DNA of 64,000 nt from Boesenbergia rotunda (taxonomy: Eukaryota; Streptophyta; Magnoliopsida; Zingiberales; Zingiberaceae), in contig JAGFNQ010001121.1 of the NCBI GenBank assembly GCA_024364735.1, forward strand, positions 312,239-376,238, given 5' to 3'. A program made the translations under genes and the position numbers. The notes under the pieces are model-generated. The model ran no database searches. It was given only the letters and a program-made list of their open reading frames with translations, and had not been told where the DNA came from. This document shows, one piece after another, positions 42,815 to 52,769 of the stretch; within the stretch, counting starts at the first letter, position 1; each line of letters starts with the position of its first letter.

Positions 42815-44769
42815 TGTTGGAAACGGATGGCTAGAGAGGGGGGGGTGAATCTAGTCGGACACAAAACTTTTGAGCTTTTCAAATCTATTCTGCACTTCAG
42901 AGTTACGCAGCGGAAGCAAATGCAGAAACAGAAAACTAAAAACAACAACCCAAAGCAAAGGAAAGAAAATCGACGCTAACACCTCGATATACAAGGTTCG
43001 GGGATAACTTGCCCCTACTCCTTGGCGTGCCCGTAAGGTGGGCGATCCCTTGATCGTCGGCAGATCAAGCCCCGGTGAACACCGGATAAGATAGAGCCTC
43101 CTTCTCGGTGGAGAAACCTCTCCACAGATCTCACGGATGATGGAACTTTAGTACAGGAGATCACACAAGAAGGAACACTCACAAAGCTCTCACAGGAATG
43201 CAACAAGATCGCTCAAGCACAAAGCAACAGAGAGCACGAACACAGCCCAGCCAAACTTCCCAAGTCTCTGTCTTGTTCGCCCCGGCTCCTCTGCTTCCAG
43301 CTTCGTCACTTAAGCTCTGCTCACCATCACAAGCTTCATCAGCATCCACTGAGCCAGCCTGAACCCACTGACCTCCCTGACCACTCAATCCACTGAAGAC
43401 CTCCTCTCTAGCTGAGCCTCCGTCAGTCGCCAGTTGCGTCAGTTGCCCGTTGAAACCTGAGAATGAGAAACAGCCAAACCTGCTCAACGGAAAGCCTCCC
43501 ATTGACCCTCCTTGAGTGTTTGAATCACCTGCTATCACCTGCACACTTAATCAGAGTGTTAGAGCAGCATATCAAGCAGCAAATCATTTATTAGAAGTGA
43601 AGCGCAGTGAATCGGATATGGTCAGAGCGTCTGACAACGCAATTTGAATTAAAGTGATCGGTCACCGGACCGATCCAGGGCTTGTGGATCGGTCACCAGA
43701 CCGATCCACTGCTTCGCTGGGAATCCCAGCTCTCGCGGCTATACACTCCTGATCGGTCACCGGACCGATCAGAGTGAAGCCTGATCAGTCACCAGACCGA
43801 TCAGAGTGAATCCTGATCGATCACTCAGACCGATCAGGACAAATGAGCAGTGATTCTTTAATCAGATCCTAAGTCCCTGATCGGTCACCGGACCGATCCA
43901 GGGTCTGATCCGGAGGAGAACTCACTCACTGCTCACTCCCTGATCGGTCACCAGACCGATCAGGAACGAGTCAGTGAGGAAGCTGCTTGCTCCCTGATCG
44001 GTCACCAGACCGATCAGACATCGCTGGATCGGTCACCAGACCGATCCACGAAGGAGCAGCGTGCCAATATCCCTGGTCGGTCACCAGACCGATCCAGGGA
44101 GTCAAACCCAGCCCTCCAAGCTAGGGTTTCTCCATCTAACTCTCCAAGTTGGGAACTTGCACCTAACCCTCCAAGTTAGGACTTTTCACCTAGCCCTCCA
44201 AGCTAGGACTTTTCACCCAACCCTTCCGAGTTAGAACTTCATCCAACCTAGCCCTCCAAGCTAGGATTTTTTACCTAACCCTCCAGTTGGGACTTTTCAC
44301 CTAACCCTCCAAGTTAGGACTTTTCACCTAGCCCTCCAAGCTAGGACTTTTCACCTAACCTTCCAAATTAGGACTTTTCACCACCTGGCTTCACTCACCA
44401 GGACCCGGCTTCACTCACCGGGATTTCCAACACCTGGCTTGACTCACCAGGACTCGGCTTCATTCACCGGGATTTCCAACACCTGGCTTCACTCACCAGG
44501 ACCCGACTTCACTCACCGGGATTTCCAACACTTGGCTTCACTCACCAGGACTCGGCTTCACTCACCGGGATTTCCAACACCTGGCTTCACTCACCAGGAC
44601 CCAGTTTCACTCACCGGGATTTCCAACTCCTGGCTTCACTCACCAAGACCCGGCTTCACTCACCGGGATTTCCAATTAGGACTTAACAACAATTAGTTCA
44701 ACCAAACTTAAATCAAACCTTAAATCGATGTCAACACTAAAACAACAATCGGGCCAGACTGCATCAACA
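42815..44769 (-). repeat. 5' LTR of TR-GAG element
   Basis: 1955 bp from TGTTGGAAACGG to ctgcatcaaca. On the minus strand the order is: six 49-bp units (44381-44672), 26-bp units (44110-44380), GATCGGTC palindrome array (43656-44100), then a GC-moderate region and the terminal gagaggggggggtgaatc block. I see no strong TATA box next to the array, unlike the other LTRs. Confidence 0.88.
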
Positions 44770-45565
44770 GAGAACATATCCGAGGGACGAGAGCCGAGGG
44801 AGGAGAGCTCCAAGGGCAAGCCGGGAAGTGGACTTCAAGGGCACATGTGAAGGGTGGCAAGGAGGCAAGCCAAGGAAGGCTTGTGTGCGCATCCGAGGGA
44901 CGATAACCAGAGGAAGAAGACTTCAAGGGGCAAGCCAAGGGAGCATACTTGAAGGCATACGTGAAGGAGAGTATTTGGAGTGAATGTAAGTGAGTGGAGA
45001 GGTTGGGCAGTCGACTGGTCGAAGGGCAGTCGACTGCCAAAACTCACAAAAAGTTTTCAACCTCGGACCAGTCGACTGCCCCAGGGGCAGTCGACTGGTC
45101 ACCCCCGAAAATTAGCCGTTGGCTGGCATTTATTGCTAAGTCAGTCGACTGCCCCAAGGGCAGTCGACTAGTGCGGGGCTGGACAGCTTCTGAAGTTATC
45201 CTATTCTCTTATAAAAGGGGACTTTTTGGCACGAGTACGATACAGTTTCTTACTGTACTAAAGTGCTGCTAGTGCCCCGATTGATCAGATCTTCCTCTCG
45301 CTCTTCATCGCATCTTGTAAAGAGGAAGAAGATGACTTTTGAAAAGGTTTCTCCACCTCGAAGGAGGGTTTCATAGTGGAGAGTGTGCAACCGCGTGGAT
45401 CCTTGGATTAGTCACCCTTTCGATTGGATACCAAGTAAATATACTCTGAGTTAGCATTGTTCTTTCATCTTTCACATATTTTGTTTGTATTGTGCTAACC
45501 TCTTTGTAGAGAAAATTTTGAAAAAGTGCTATTCACCCCCCTCTAGCAACGCACGCGATCTAACA
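44770..45565 (+). repeat. Solo LTR (AGTCGACT family), 3' piece
   Basis: Continues the LTR begun at 34868. It has CAGTCGACTG palindromes in U3 (45005-45175), a TATA box (cttataaaag, 45209-45218), the ttcaccccctctagcaacgc-type end and the terminus gatctaaca, followed by the ctagg duplication. Confidence 0.85.
45005..45218 (+). promoter_or_regulatory. U3 promoter: CAGTCGACTG array plus TATA box
   Basis: Six copies of the palindrome (c)agtcgact(g) in about 170 bp, several paired as gactgcccc..ggggcagtc so that larger hairpins could form. A TATA box at 45209-45218 lies 35 bp after the last copy. Confidence 0.7.
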
Positions 45566-45582
45566 CTAGGGTTCACTTAGCT

Positions 45583-46086
45583 TTCATTGTGAAAGACGAG
45601 GAAGGAGAAGAAGGTGTGGCTTTCATTGTAGAAAAGGAGAAGAAAAAGAGGAAGGAGAAGAAGAAGGTTGTGTATCCATCATCATCCGACTCGGAGGAGT
45701 CTAGCTCTTAAATGGATAGCGACCAAGAGGCCTTCATGGTAAGAAAAATGCGTAGGGCTTTTATAAATTTTTCTAACAAATCTTATGCTAGAAAAGGATC
45801 AAGGAGTAAGGGCAAAGCAAAAGACATCATCTGCTACAACTGTCACCAAGAGGGACATATGAAGAATTAGTATCCCCAACTAAAGAAAAGTGAAGAAAAG
45901 AAGAGGGGTGACAAGAAGAGATCAAAAGGAAAAGAGAAGAGTGCCACCAACCTCAGGGCTACTTGGGATGATCTATCATCCTCGGAGGAGGAAGAGGAGC
46001 ATGTGTCCCACTTTGCTCTTATGAGAGTGGACCATTCAGAGTCATCCGATGATGAGAGAGGCTCATGTAGTGAAGAAGAAAGTGGC
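45583..46086 (+). pseudogene. Copia gag pseudogene, middle part
   Basis: Plus strand: repeated VAFIVEK/KKKRKEKKK segments, SSSDSEESSS, MVRKMRRAFINFSNKSYARK and a knuckle region ICYNCHQEGHMKN, whose last Cys is changed (stop and Tyr follow). LRATWDDLSSSEEEEEHVSH and HSESSDDERGSCSEEES come next. Stops are present. The N-terminal capsid part and the 5' LTR are missing: the left edge abuts 16 bp of the Tekay-like LTR. The frame continues after the Athila-like insertion at 54486. This is the gag of the copia whose pol is at 55022-57806. Confidence 0.8.
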
Positions 46087-47803
46087 TGATAATTTCCATT
46101 TTTACGATTATTTTAGGCTCTCAAATTCATATTTTGATCTACTTTTACATGCTTAAGTTTGCATTTACATTAGGTTTCATGAATTGTCTCTATTTTAGCT
46201 TTTGATTCAAATCTTTCTATATTTGAGATATTTTGGCACTTACATTTGAATCTAATTTTGTAGGTTTTGAATGACCATGGACCTAGATCATATTGAGTCA
46301 AACTTGAGTCAGAATTGACTTTGATCAAGGGGATCAAGAGGTGGATCAATGTGGGTCGTCCGATCAAGAAACGGCTAGATCTGAGCCATCTATCATCTGC
46401 TGACCAGTCCGAGCTTAAGTTAGAGTTAATATAGACCACAGATCAAGATCTGAAGATTTGGTCCCAATCAAAGGTCATCCAACCGTTGGATTGAGCTTAA
46501 GAGGAGCCTAAATCGTCTATTCAAAGATCAGAGCAATCTAAGCCATCCGTTGCAGATCAGAACGATCCCAGCTGAGGAGGAGTAGATCAGGACCATTGAT
46601 CAAGATCTGGAAGGTTTGGTTTAGATCGGAGAAGATCCGATCGTTGGATGGGGCAAGGAAGATCTCAGCTGTTCAATTTCAAATGGAATTAGTTAAATTG
46701 GGAATTCCCTCCGCCAAGCTCGTCATCGTCGCGTAGTTGCAGATCGCAAGTTCCTTCTTTGTTCCTCATTTCTTCATCATTTTTCTCCTCGTTTTCTTCT
46801 TAGATCGCGCACGACCAACATTAGATCCAGTTCTTCTCAAGATTTCAGATCATAGAGGTAATCTCCTTGTTCAATTTGCTAATCGATTGTGTTTTTGGAA
46901 GCTCGGGTGAGGGTGTCGTCGGAGCTCTGTTTTCATTGATCGATCCATTGTCGATCGCCGGGTTTCCGTCGTCCAGAGAGCTGTCGAAGCTTCAGAGAGG
47001 TTCTCGAAAGCATTTGAGGGGTTTCTGAGCATCGATCGTCATCCAGTCGATCGAGATGGAAGAGATTGCGGAGTGATTTCAGCTTCTGATCGTTCACTGC
47101 GATCGGACAGACACGCCTCTGATCGGTTCCCAGTCCAATCAGGGGAGGATCTGATCGGTCCAGTGATCGATCAGGAAGATCCAAACACATAAATCCATTG
47201 TAACTTGACCTTGGGAGTTCTTCTTCATTGGTTTTTGAGCTAGGGGGTTCATAGCTGGACCTTTGTGTGACGGCAAAGGGAAGTCTTGATTAGAAACTGA
47301 TTTGGTGTTTAATTTAGGATAATTTTGTTCCAAGCACTTGTTTTCTTTACATTGTCCTAGTTGTTCCCATTACACTTCAAGCCAATGTTATTAAACAATG
47401 TTTGATCTGGTTTTCATTATCTTGCAAGTTAGTTTTCTGCAATTAATTCCTTGCAACTAGTTCTTTAATTTCAATTCAATAGTTGAAGTCGAATTGTTTA
47501 GTTCCTTTCAATAGGTTAAGAGTAGTCCTTGCAATTTCCTAATTCACTCTCTGCTTTAGTTAAGCTCATTCATTTTATACTGTTATCTCATTCTTGTTGC
47601 AAACAAACCCCCATTTTATTAGAAAACCCAAATCATCAAACGACAAATAACTTTCAAGCTTGAATCAAACATTCACAACTAGTCCTTGGAAAAATATGAC
47701 CTGAGGCCCCTATACTACATTTTCATTTTGTTAGCCAAGGGTTTTCAGTTTATAAATATCTAAATTTGAGGCTCATCGTGACACTTGCATTGGGCTACTA
47801 TCA
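46087..47803 (+). repeat. 5' LTR of Athila-like element
   Basis: Direct counterpart of 52770-54485. It contains GATCGGTC-type palindromes at 47115-47175 (ctgatcggttcccagtccaatcag; ctgatcggtccagtgatcgatcag in meaning, with mismatches), recalling the arrays in the TR-GAG LTR. Confidence 0.88.
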
Positions 47804-47809
47804 AATTTT

Positions 47810-47827
47810 TGGTGTCGTTGCCGGGGA
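47810..47827 (+). other. Primer binding site, tRNA-Asp type
   Basis: tggtgtcgttgccgggga differs at two positions from TGGCGCCGTTGCCGGGGA, the complement of plant tRNA-Asp 3' ends used by Athila/Tat elements. Confidence 0.8.
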
Positions 47828-47940
47828 ATAACTAGTTGAGTTTGTTTAATTTGAGCTTGTGTTTATTTTCATATTCTTTGATTCCATTATTTTTATTTGC
47901 TTTATCTTTCTATACACATTTGCTGTCATTTTTGTTTGGT

Positions 47941-49100
47941 TGATGACCAGGACTGTAGGAGGAGATATTATGGAGTTTAATCTTGAGATAGAGAGAACAT
48001 TCAGAGCTAGGAGAAATCAAGGTAGAGTTTCAGAAGCTATTGAAAAATACTCCTACTCATTCAAGCAGTCCATGGCAGAATATTAGTATTTTTAGAATTG
48101 TCAACAGTAGTTTCTGAATTTCCAGCAACCCTATCAACATTTTTAGCAACCAAATCAATAATTTCAGCAAAACCAACCTTGGAATCAGCCAGAACAGCAG
48201 TTTCAGCAAAATTTTTAGAATTTTCAGCAACCATTTCTTCAGCAACCATTTCATCAAAACCAGCAAGTTTATCAAGATTTTCCACAACCCTCACAGATCT
48301 CTCATAATTTTCAGCAGAATTTTCAACCATTCCAGCAGAATTCTCAGTTTCAAAATTTTCAGCCTTTCAACTAACATTTTCAGCAAGCAGATCAGCAATT
48401 TCAGAGCAATAATTTCCAGCAACATCATCCTTGTTATCAAGCTAATTTTCAGCAATTTCAACAATCCAATCAATCATTTCATCAGCCCCAACAACAGAAT
48501 TTTCAAGGTTCATAGCCTACTTATGATTTTCAGCAACCCAATGCATCATTTCAGGACCAACAAGAGTTCTATGCCCATCAAGGAGACTTTGAAGACTCTA
48601 GTTTGTTTAATGAACACCAACAAAGGCTTGAGGAGATGTTGCAACAAATTCTTCAACAACAGTAAATTTTACAACAACAAAGGCAACAAAAAGATGAGTC
48701 CACTCTTCAAAACATTGAAAGGTACATTGAACAAATAGCCAGTGGAATGAATCAAATGCAAGCCCAAGGATCAAGTCAATTACCTTCTCAAGATACTCCT
48801 AATCCTAAGGGGAATGATTATGCAATAACTTTGAGGAGTGGGGAAATTGTTTCAAGTCTTAATGTTCAAAGTGCCGATTTTTCTGAAAAATTTCCAGCAT
48901 CTTATTTTCCAACTCAGATCAGCCCCGAAACAGTTTCCACATCAATTGAAAGTGACCCTAGTTCAAGCCTAAGCCCTTCTTCTATTGATCTTGCAATTTT
49001 GGTGGAAGAAGAAGAAGAAATCAGCAAAATCAGGGTACCTACAGCAGCTATTCCTCCTGAAGTTCCTGCTCAAGACTCATTTTCGAAAATTTCAGCTTAA
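47941..49100 (+). pseudogene. Athila-like gag remnant, Gln/Phe/Asn-rich
   Basis: A short start MTRTVGGDIMEFNLEIERTF and RRNQGRVSEAIEKYSYSFKQ is followed, after stops, by a long low-complexity stretch of FQQ/NFQQ units (48090-48560). EFYAHQGDFEDSSLFNEHQQ and RLEEMLQQILQQQ come next. From 48720 the frame is clean: YIEQIASGMNQMQAQGSSQL, GNDYAITLRSGEIV (the Athila-type NAITLRSGK motif that precedes protease), then a Ser/Pro-rich acidic tail to a stop at about 49100. The capsid core is missing. Several stops between 48080 and 48670 exclude a complete product. Confidence 0.7.
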
Positions 49101-50710
49101 GTGGAGGAGCCAAAAGTCTCTTTACCCTTCCCACAGGACCCCAGAGAGGATCCTTCTATCATTAGCATGGGTATTTCAGATGAGGTTGTTGAGGCAGAGT
49201 TATTTGATGATAGAGTTTCATTTGATATTCACAGATGATGTTTAATCTCAGAGGAAGCAGAGGAGGTGTTAGCTACAGAGGAGGCTGAAGATTTGGAGGT
49301 TGTATCTGAGTCACTTCCAGTTGCAGATGATTCTACAGGTGTAGGGGATTGCACGAGCCCCAGGGATCACTTATATTGATTGAGATATCAGAAGATTCAG
49401 AGGATAGGTTTGAGAGTGTAGGGGATTGCACTGAGCCCCAAGGACCACCCATACCTACTAGGCAGTCATTAGCTATAGAGGCATTGGAGGAGATTGATAG
49501 TAAAGCTTGTGACAGTCTTGAATTCGATTTTGAAGCTCTACAGGACCCTTCTAGTCTTTTATTTTATGATGATATAGTTGTTGTTGGTCCTAACTTTTCT
49601 AATATGGTTGTTGCAGATATTGTTGATGAAGCATGCATTGGAGATGATTCTATAGGTGTAGGGGATTGCACTGAGCCCTAGGGATTACCAATTTTGATTG
49701 ATATGCCAGAAGATTCAGAGGATAAGAATGAAAGTGTAGGGACTTGCATGGTGGAAGCAAGAACCCAAGAATTACCTATTTTAGTTGTATGTCCACCAGA
49801 ACCTTAGCCTGAGGTGGAGCCTTTGCCTGATCAGAAGGAGGTCATAGTTACATCTACTCTTGTAGAACCTTCAGGTATTTCTCAGCAAGACAAGGTAAGT
49901 ATTTCTCCTAATTTTTCAGAAAAACTCATAGAGGTACCTAAGGTTGATTTAATTGGCCATGACACTGTTGATTTAATTGGATGTGATACTGTTGATTTTG
50001 TTGGTTGTGATGTATTTCCTGATACACCCTATGTAGAGGATAATTTTTCAGAAAATCTCATGTAGGTACCTGAGATTGATTTTATTGGCTGTGAAGCAAT
50101 TCTTGATACATCCTATGTAGAGATTGATTGTGAAAAATCCATAGAGGTACCTAAAGTTGATTTTATTGGTTGTGATGAATTTCTTGATACATTCTTTGTA
50201 GAGGATAATTTTTCAAAAAAACTCATAGAGGTACCAGAGATTGATTTTATTGGTTGTGATACATTTATTGATACATCCTATGTAGAGACTGAGACTGATT
50301 GTGAAAAACTCATAGAGGTACTCAAAGTTGATTTTATTGGCTGTGATGCATTGCTTGATATATTTTATGTAGAGGTTGTTTGTATTTCATTTCTTTCTTA
50401 CCCTGCATGCGTGGGGGAGGTATTTTCTTTTCATGGTTTTGCAGGGTCCCGTAGGCTTCTGGAGTGGGTACTCCAACTTAATAGCCTCCAACCCCCCGGA
50501 AAGAATTCCAAAGAGCATATAGTGGGAGGGGTGGAGTTCACTTTGACATGTATCAATTTACCCCAAGAAAGGATTTTGAACCTTAATCGTCTCCGACCAC
50601 CGCAACATGTGTATGCGAAATTGATAAGGGAGAAAGCTGTGCACTATGAGATTGATTACATGAGGATAGTTCTCCCAAGATGGATGCTCCGTGCTCTTTA
50701 CCCAACTTGA
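49101..50710 (+). pseudogene. Repetitive acidic reading region of unknown function
   Basis: Open pieces in related frames carry VGDCTEPQG three times (near 49340, 49418, 49660) and, from 49931, five units of about 84 bp encoding (I)EVPKVDFIGCD..LDTSYVEDNFSEKL-like repeats. The last open piece (50351-50710, 119 residues) reads WVLQLNSLQPPGKNSKEHIV, then FTLTCINLPQERILNLNRL and IVLPRWMLRALYPT. I do not recognise this protein. It takes the place of protease and pol in the Athila-like element. Interrupting stops (for example 50064) suggest decay, though the repeats stay in phase over most of their length. Confidence 0.5.
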
Positions 50711-52751
50711 AGGGGAGTTGTTTCTTCTTACACTCTTATTTCATTGTGAATATCGTTTTTAAGTTTCTAGCAATAAATCTTTCTTTTAAAGTTAGTTCTT
50801 GCTAATAATGCTTAGGTAGTGTAGAATGAATAAAGAGTCATTGTAGACATCATTTTATCCCTTTTGGCATTTTGTTTCATGCATGAGTTGGAATAAATGT
50901 ATGTTTCTAGATTTTCTCTATATCATTTTAGAGTCCTTTGAAAGCAAATTAAATTTGATTGTTAAAACATAGGATTTGAGCCAATGGATGAAAATTCTTG
51001 GATGCTTGAGTACTACTTAGTTATGAACTCTAGATTGATGACTTGAGATGAATTCTTTTTACCTAGTGAGGATTAGCCTAATTCTCGTGATACACACATG
51101 TGATTGTACTCTAGAACTTGCTTAGGTTCTTTCAAAGTTATATTTCTATGATTGGACCACATCTATAGAGGTGAATCACTTGGTTTCCTTTTTCATATCA
51201 TTTTTGCAACATTCCTTGTTGATACACTTTTATGCTATTTTTCCTTTCCCTATTCTTTATGTTCATCATAATCTTGTTCATATCGTATCATTTTTGTTCT
51301 TGTTCATAATCTTGTTCATATCCTTTCCCTAATCTTCATGTTCATCATAATCTTGTCCATGGACTTGGGTACTTTTATGTTTCTTGATGTTACTTTGCCC
51401 GAGACGGGCAAAATTTTAAGTGTGGGGGAGGATCAAGTATTTGATCAGATATAGAGGATAAAATGTGGCATTTGGCAATATACAAGCAAAGGTGGCAATT
51501 GAAGGAGTTTGTATCAAGTTTGGTTGCAAGAGTAAGTAGAGCATATGATTCCGTATTCATTATATGTTTTGATCAGAAACGTTTCTGTTGAAGATGAATT
51601 GAGCTGTACAATTCAAGTGTGAATTGAATTTGAAAGTGCTGAAAGAAAAAAACTGAGAAGCTAAAAGGAAGCAAAAACTGGGTGGCTGTAAAGGCAGCTA
51701 AATTGCAAGAATTAATGATACATTACTATCATTTTGATGGAAAGAAATGGGAGCTTCCAAGTGTTAGAATCATTGAAAGAAAAGGAAGCAAAAACAAAAA
51801 CAAAAACTTGGCTGCAGAGAAGAAAAATCAAAAAAATAGAACAGCAGAAAAGAAAAGAAAAGAAAATAAAAATATGAAGTGGAAATCAAGTGCTGGGTTA
51901 GATTTCTGATGCGAAGATGAGAACAAGGAGCTAGTTGGTTTTAAGATGTAGTATTGGTTGAAAAGGAAAAAATCAGGTAGAAACAATTCAGAAGGCTGCT
52001 AAAATCAGCTACTGATCAGACCCTGATCGGTCACCAATCCGATCAGGGAAAGCCTGATCGGTCCCTTGACCGATCAGGAGAAGTCTAATCGGTCCCTTGA
52101 CCGATCAGCAGAGTTAGCACGCCAAATTCAGTGATTAAAGAGTAATTGTTTGTTCCCTACTCAATTTTAAGCTCTGAATTCATGAGAAGATCATCAAAGG
52201 GGCAAAGTTCATTAGGTTACATTTTGAGTATTCAAGTCTTCCATTTTCTTTACTTTTCCATATTTCCTTATCATGTCATATTTCTTTACCATATCATATT
52301 TCTTTACTTTATTTATCATGATTCATAAGTATCAAAATTCATTAAACTTCTATTTCAATTCTTATCATTTCATATTTCCTAAACTTGTTTGAATAAGCTT
52401 TTGTAGGTGTGGATCCAAATCAAGAATGATGGTGGAGAGTAGAACATAAGCAAGCTTATGGTAGTGCAAGAAACATGTTGTGCGTGAGTGAGCTCCACTT
52501 TCATCAAAAATGTAGAACTTAGGAAGAGAGCCACTAAATATTCCCTTGAGAGGTTTTGAGAGTTAGTTCATCTCAATGAGTCATGAAAGATGAAGTATGC
52601 TAAGTTGTTGATTTAAGGACAAGATACTAGTCCATTGATCTTAGATTTTTGAGAATTGACAACCCTAGGTAATTTCCTTTCAATTGCTTCTAATTATGAT
52701 TGAGACTAATCTAGGAGATACATTACTAGTTAGCTTGTGCGAGACGCCCAA
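50711..52751 (+). other. Non-coding 3' internal region of Athila-like element
   Basis: No gene seen. It contains an Athila-style purine tract aagtgtgggggaggat at 51418-51433, well before the functional one, and three GATCGGTC palindromes at 52020-52112. A lysine-rich open piece at 51682-51909 lies in A-rich low-complexity DNA and is not judged a gene. Confidence 0.6.
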
Positions 52752-52754
52752 GAG

Positions 52755-52769
52755 TAAGTGTGGAGGAGT
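52755..52769 (+). other. Polypurine tract
   Basis: aagtgtggaggagt directly before the second LTR start tgataattacc. Confidence 0.8.

Larger units (their letters stand above)
35009..44769 (-). mobile_element. Gag-only SIRE-like copia element (TR-GAG type)
   Basis: Flanked by a perfect 5-bp duplication gagaa (35004-35008 and 44770-44774). Minus strand: 5' LTR (42815-44769), primer site, intact gag (41467-42756), about 2 kb non-coding, polypurine tract, 3' LTR (35009-39461, enlarged by an insert). No protease, integrase or reverse transcriptase exists, so mobility would depend on enzymes in trans. Terminal-repeat elements that keep only gag have been described in plants as TR-GAG. It is inserted in the solo LTR of 34868-45565. 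Confidence 0.88.

Noticed and set aside
43179..43544. 121-codon frame in the TR-GAG LTR, also at 37724-38089
   Set aside because: It is present twice only because it lies in the LTRs. It contains no known motif, and one copy sits beside a 2.3-kb insertion.
48057..48330. Leucine-rich minus-strand frames opposite the Athila-like gag
   Set aside because: They are the antisense shadow of the Gln/Phe-rich repeat on the plus strand.
51682..51909. Lysine-rich small protein in the Athila-like 3' region
   Set aside because: Arises from A-rich low-complexity DNA, with no homologue or motif recognised.
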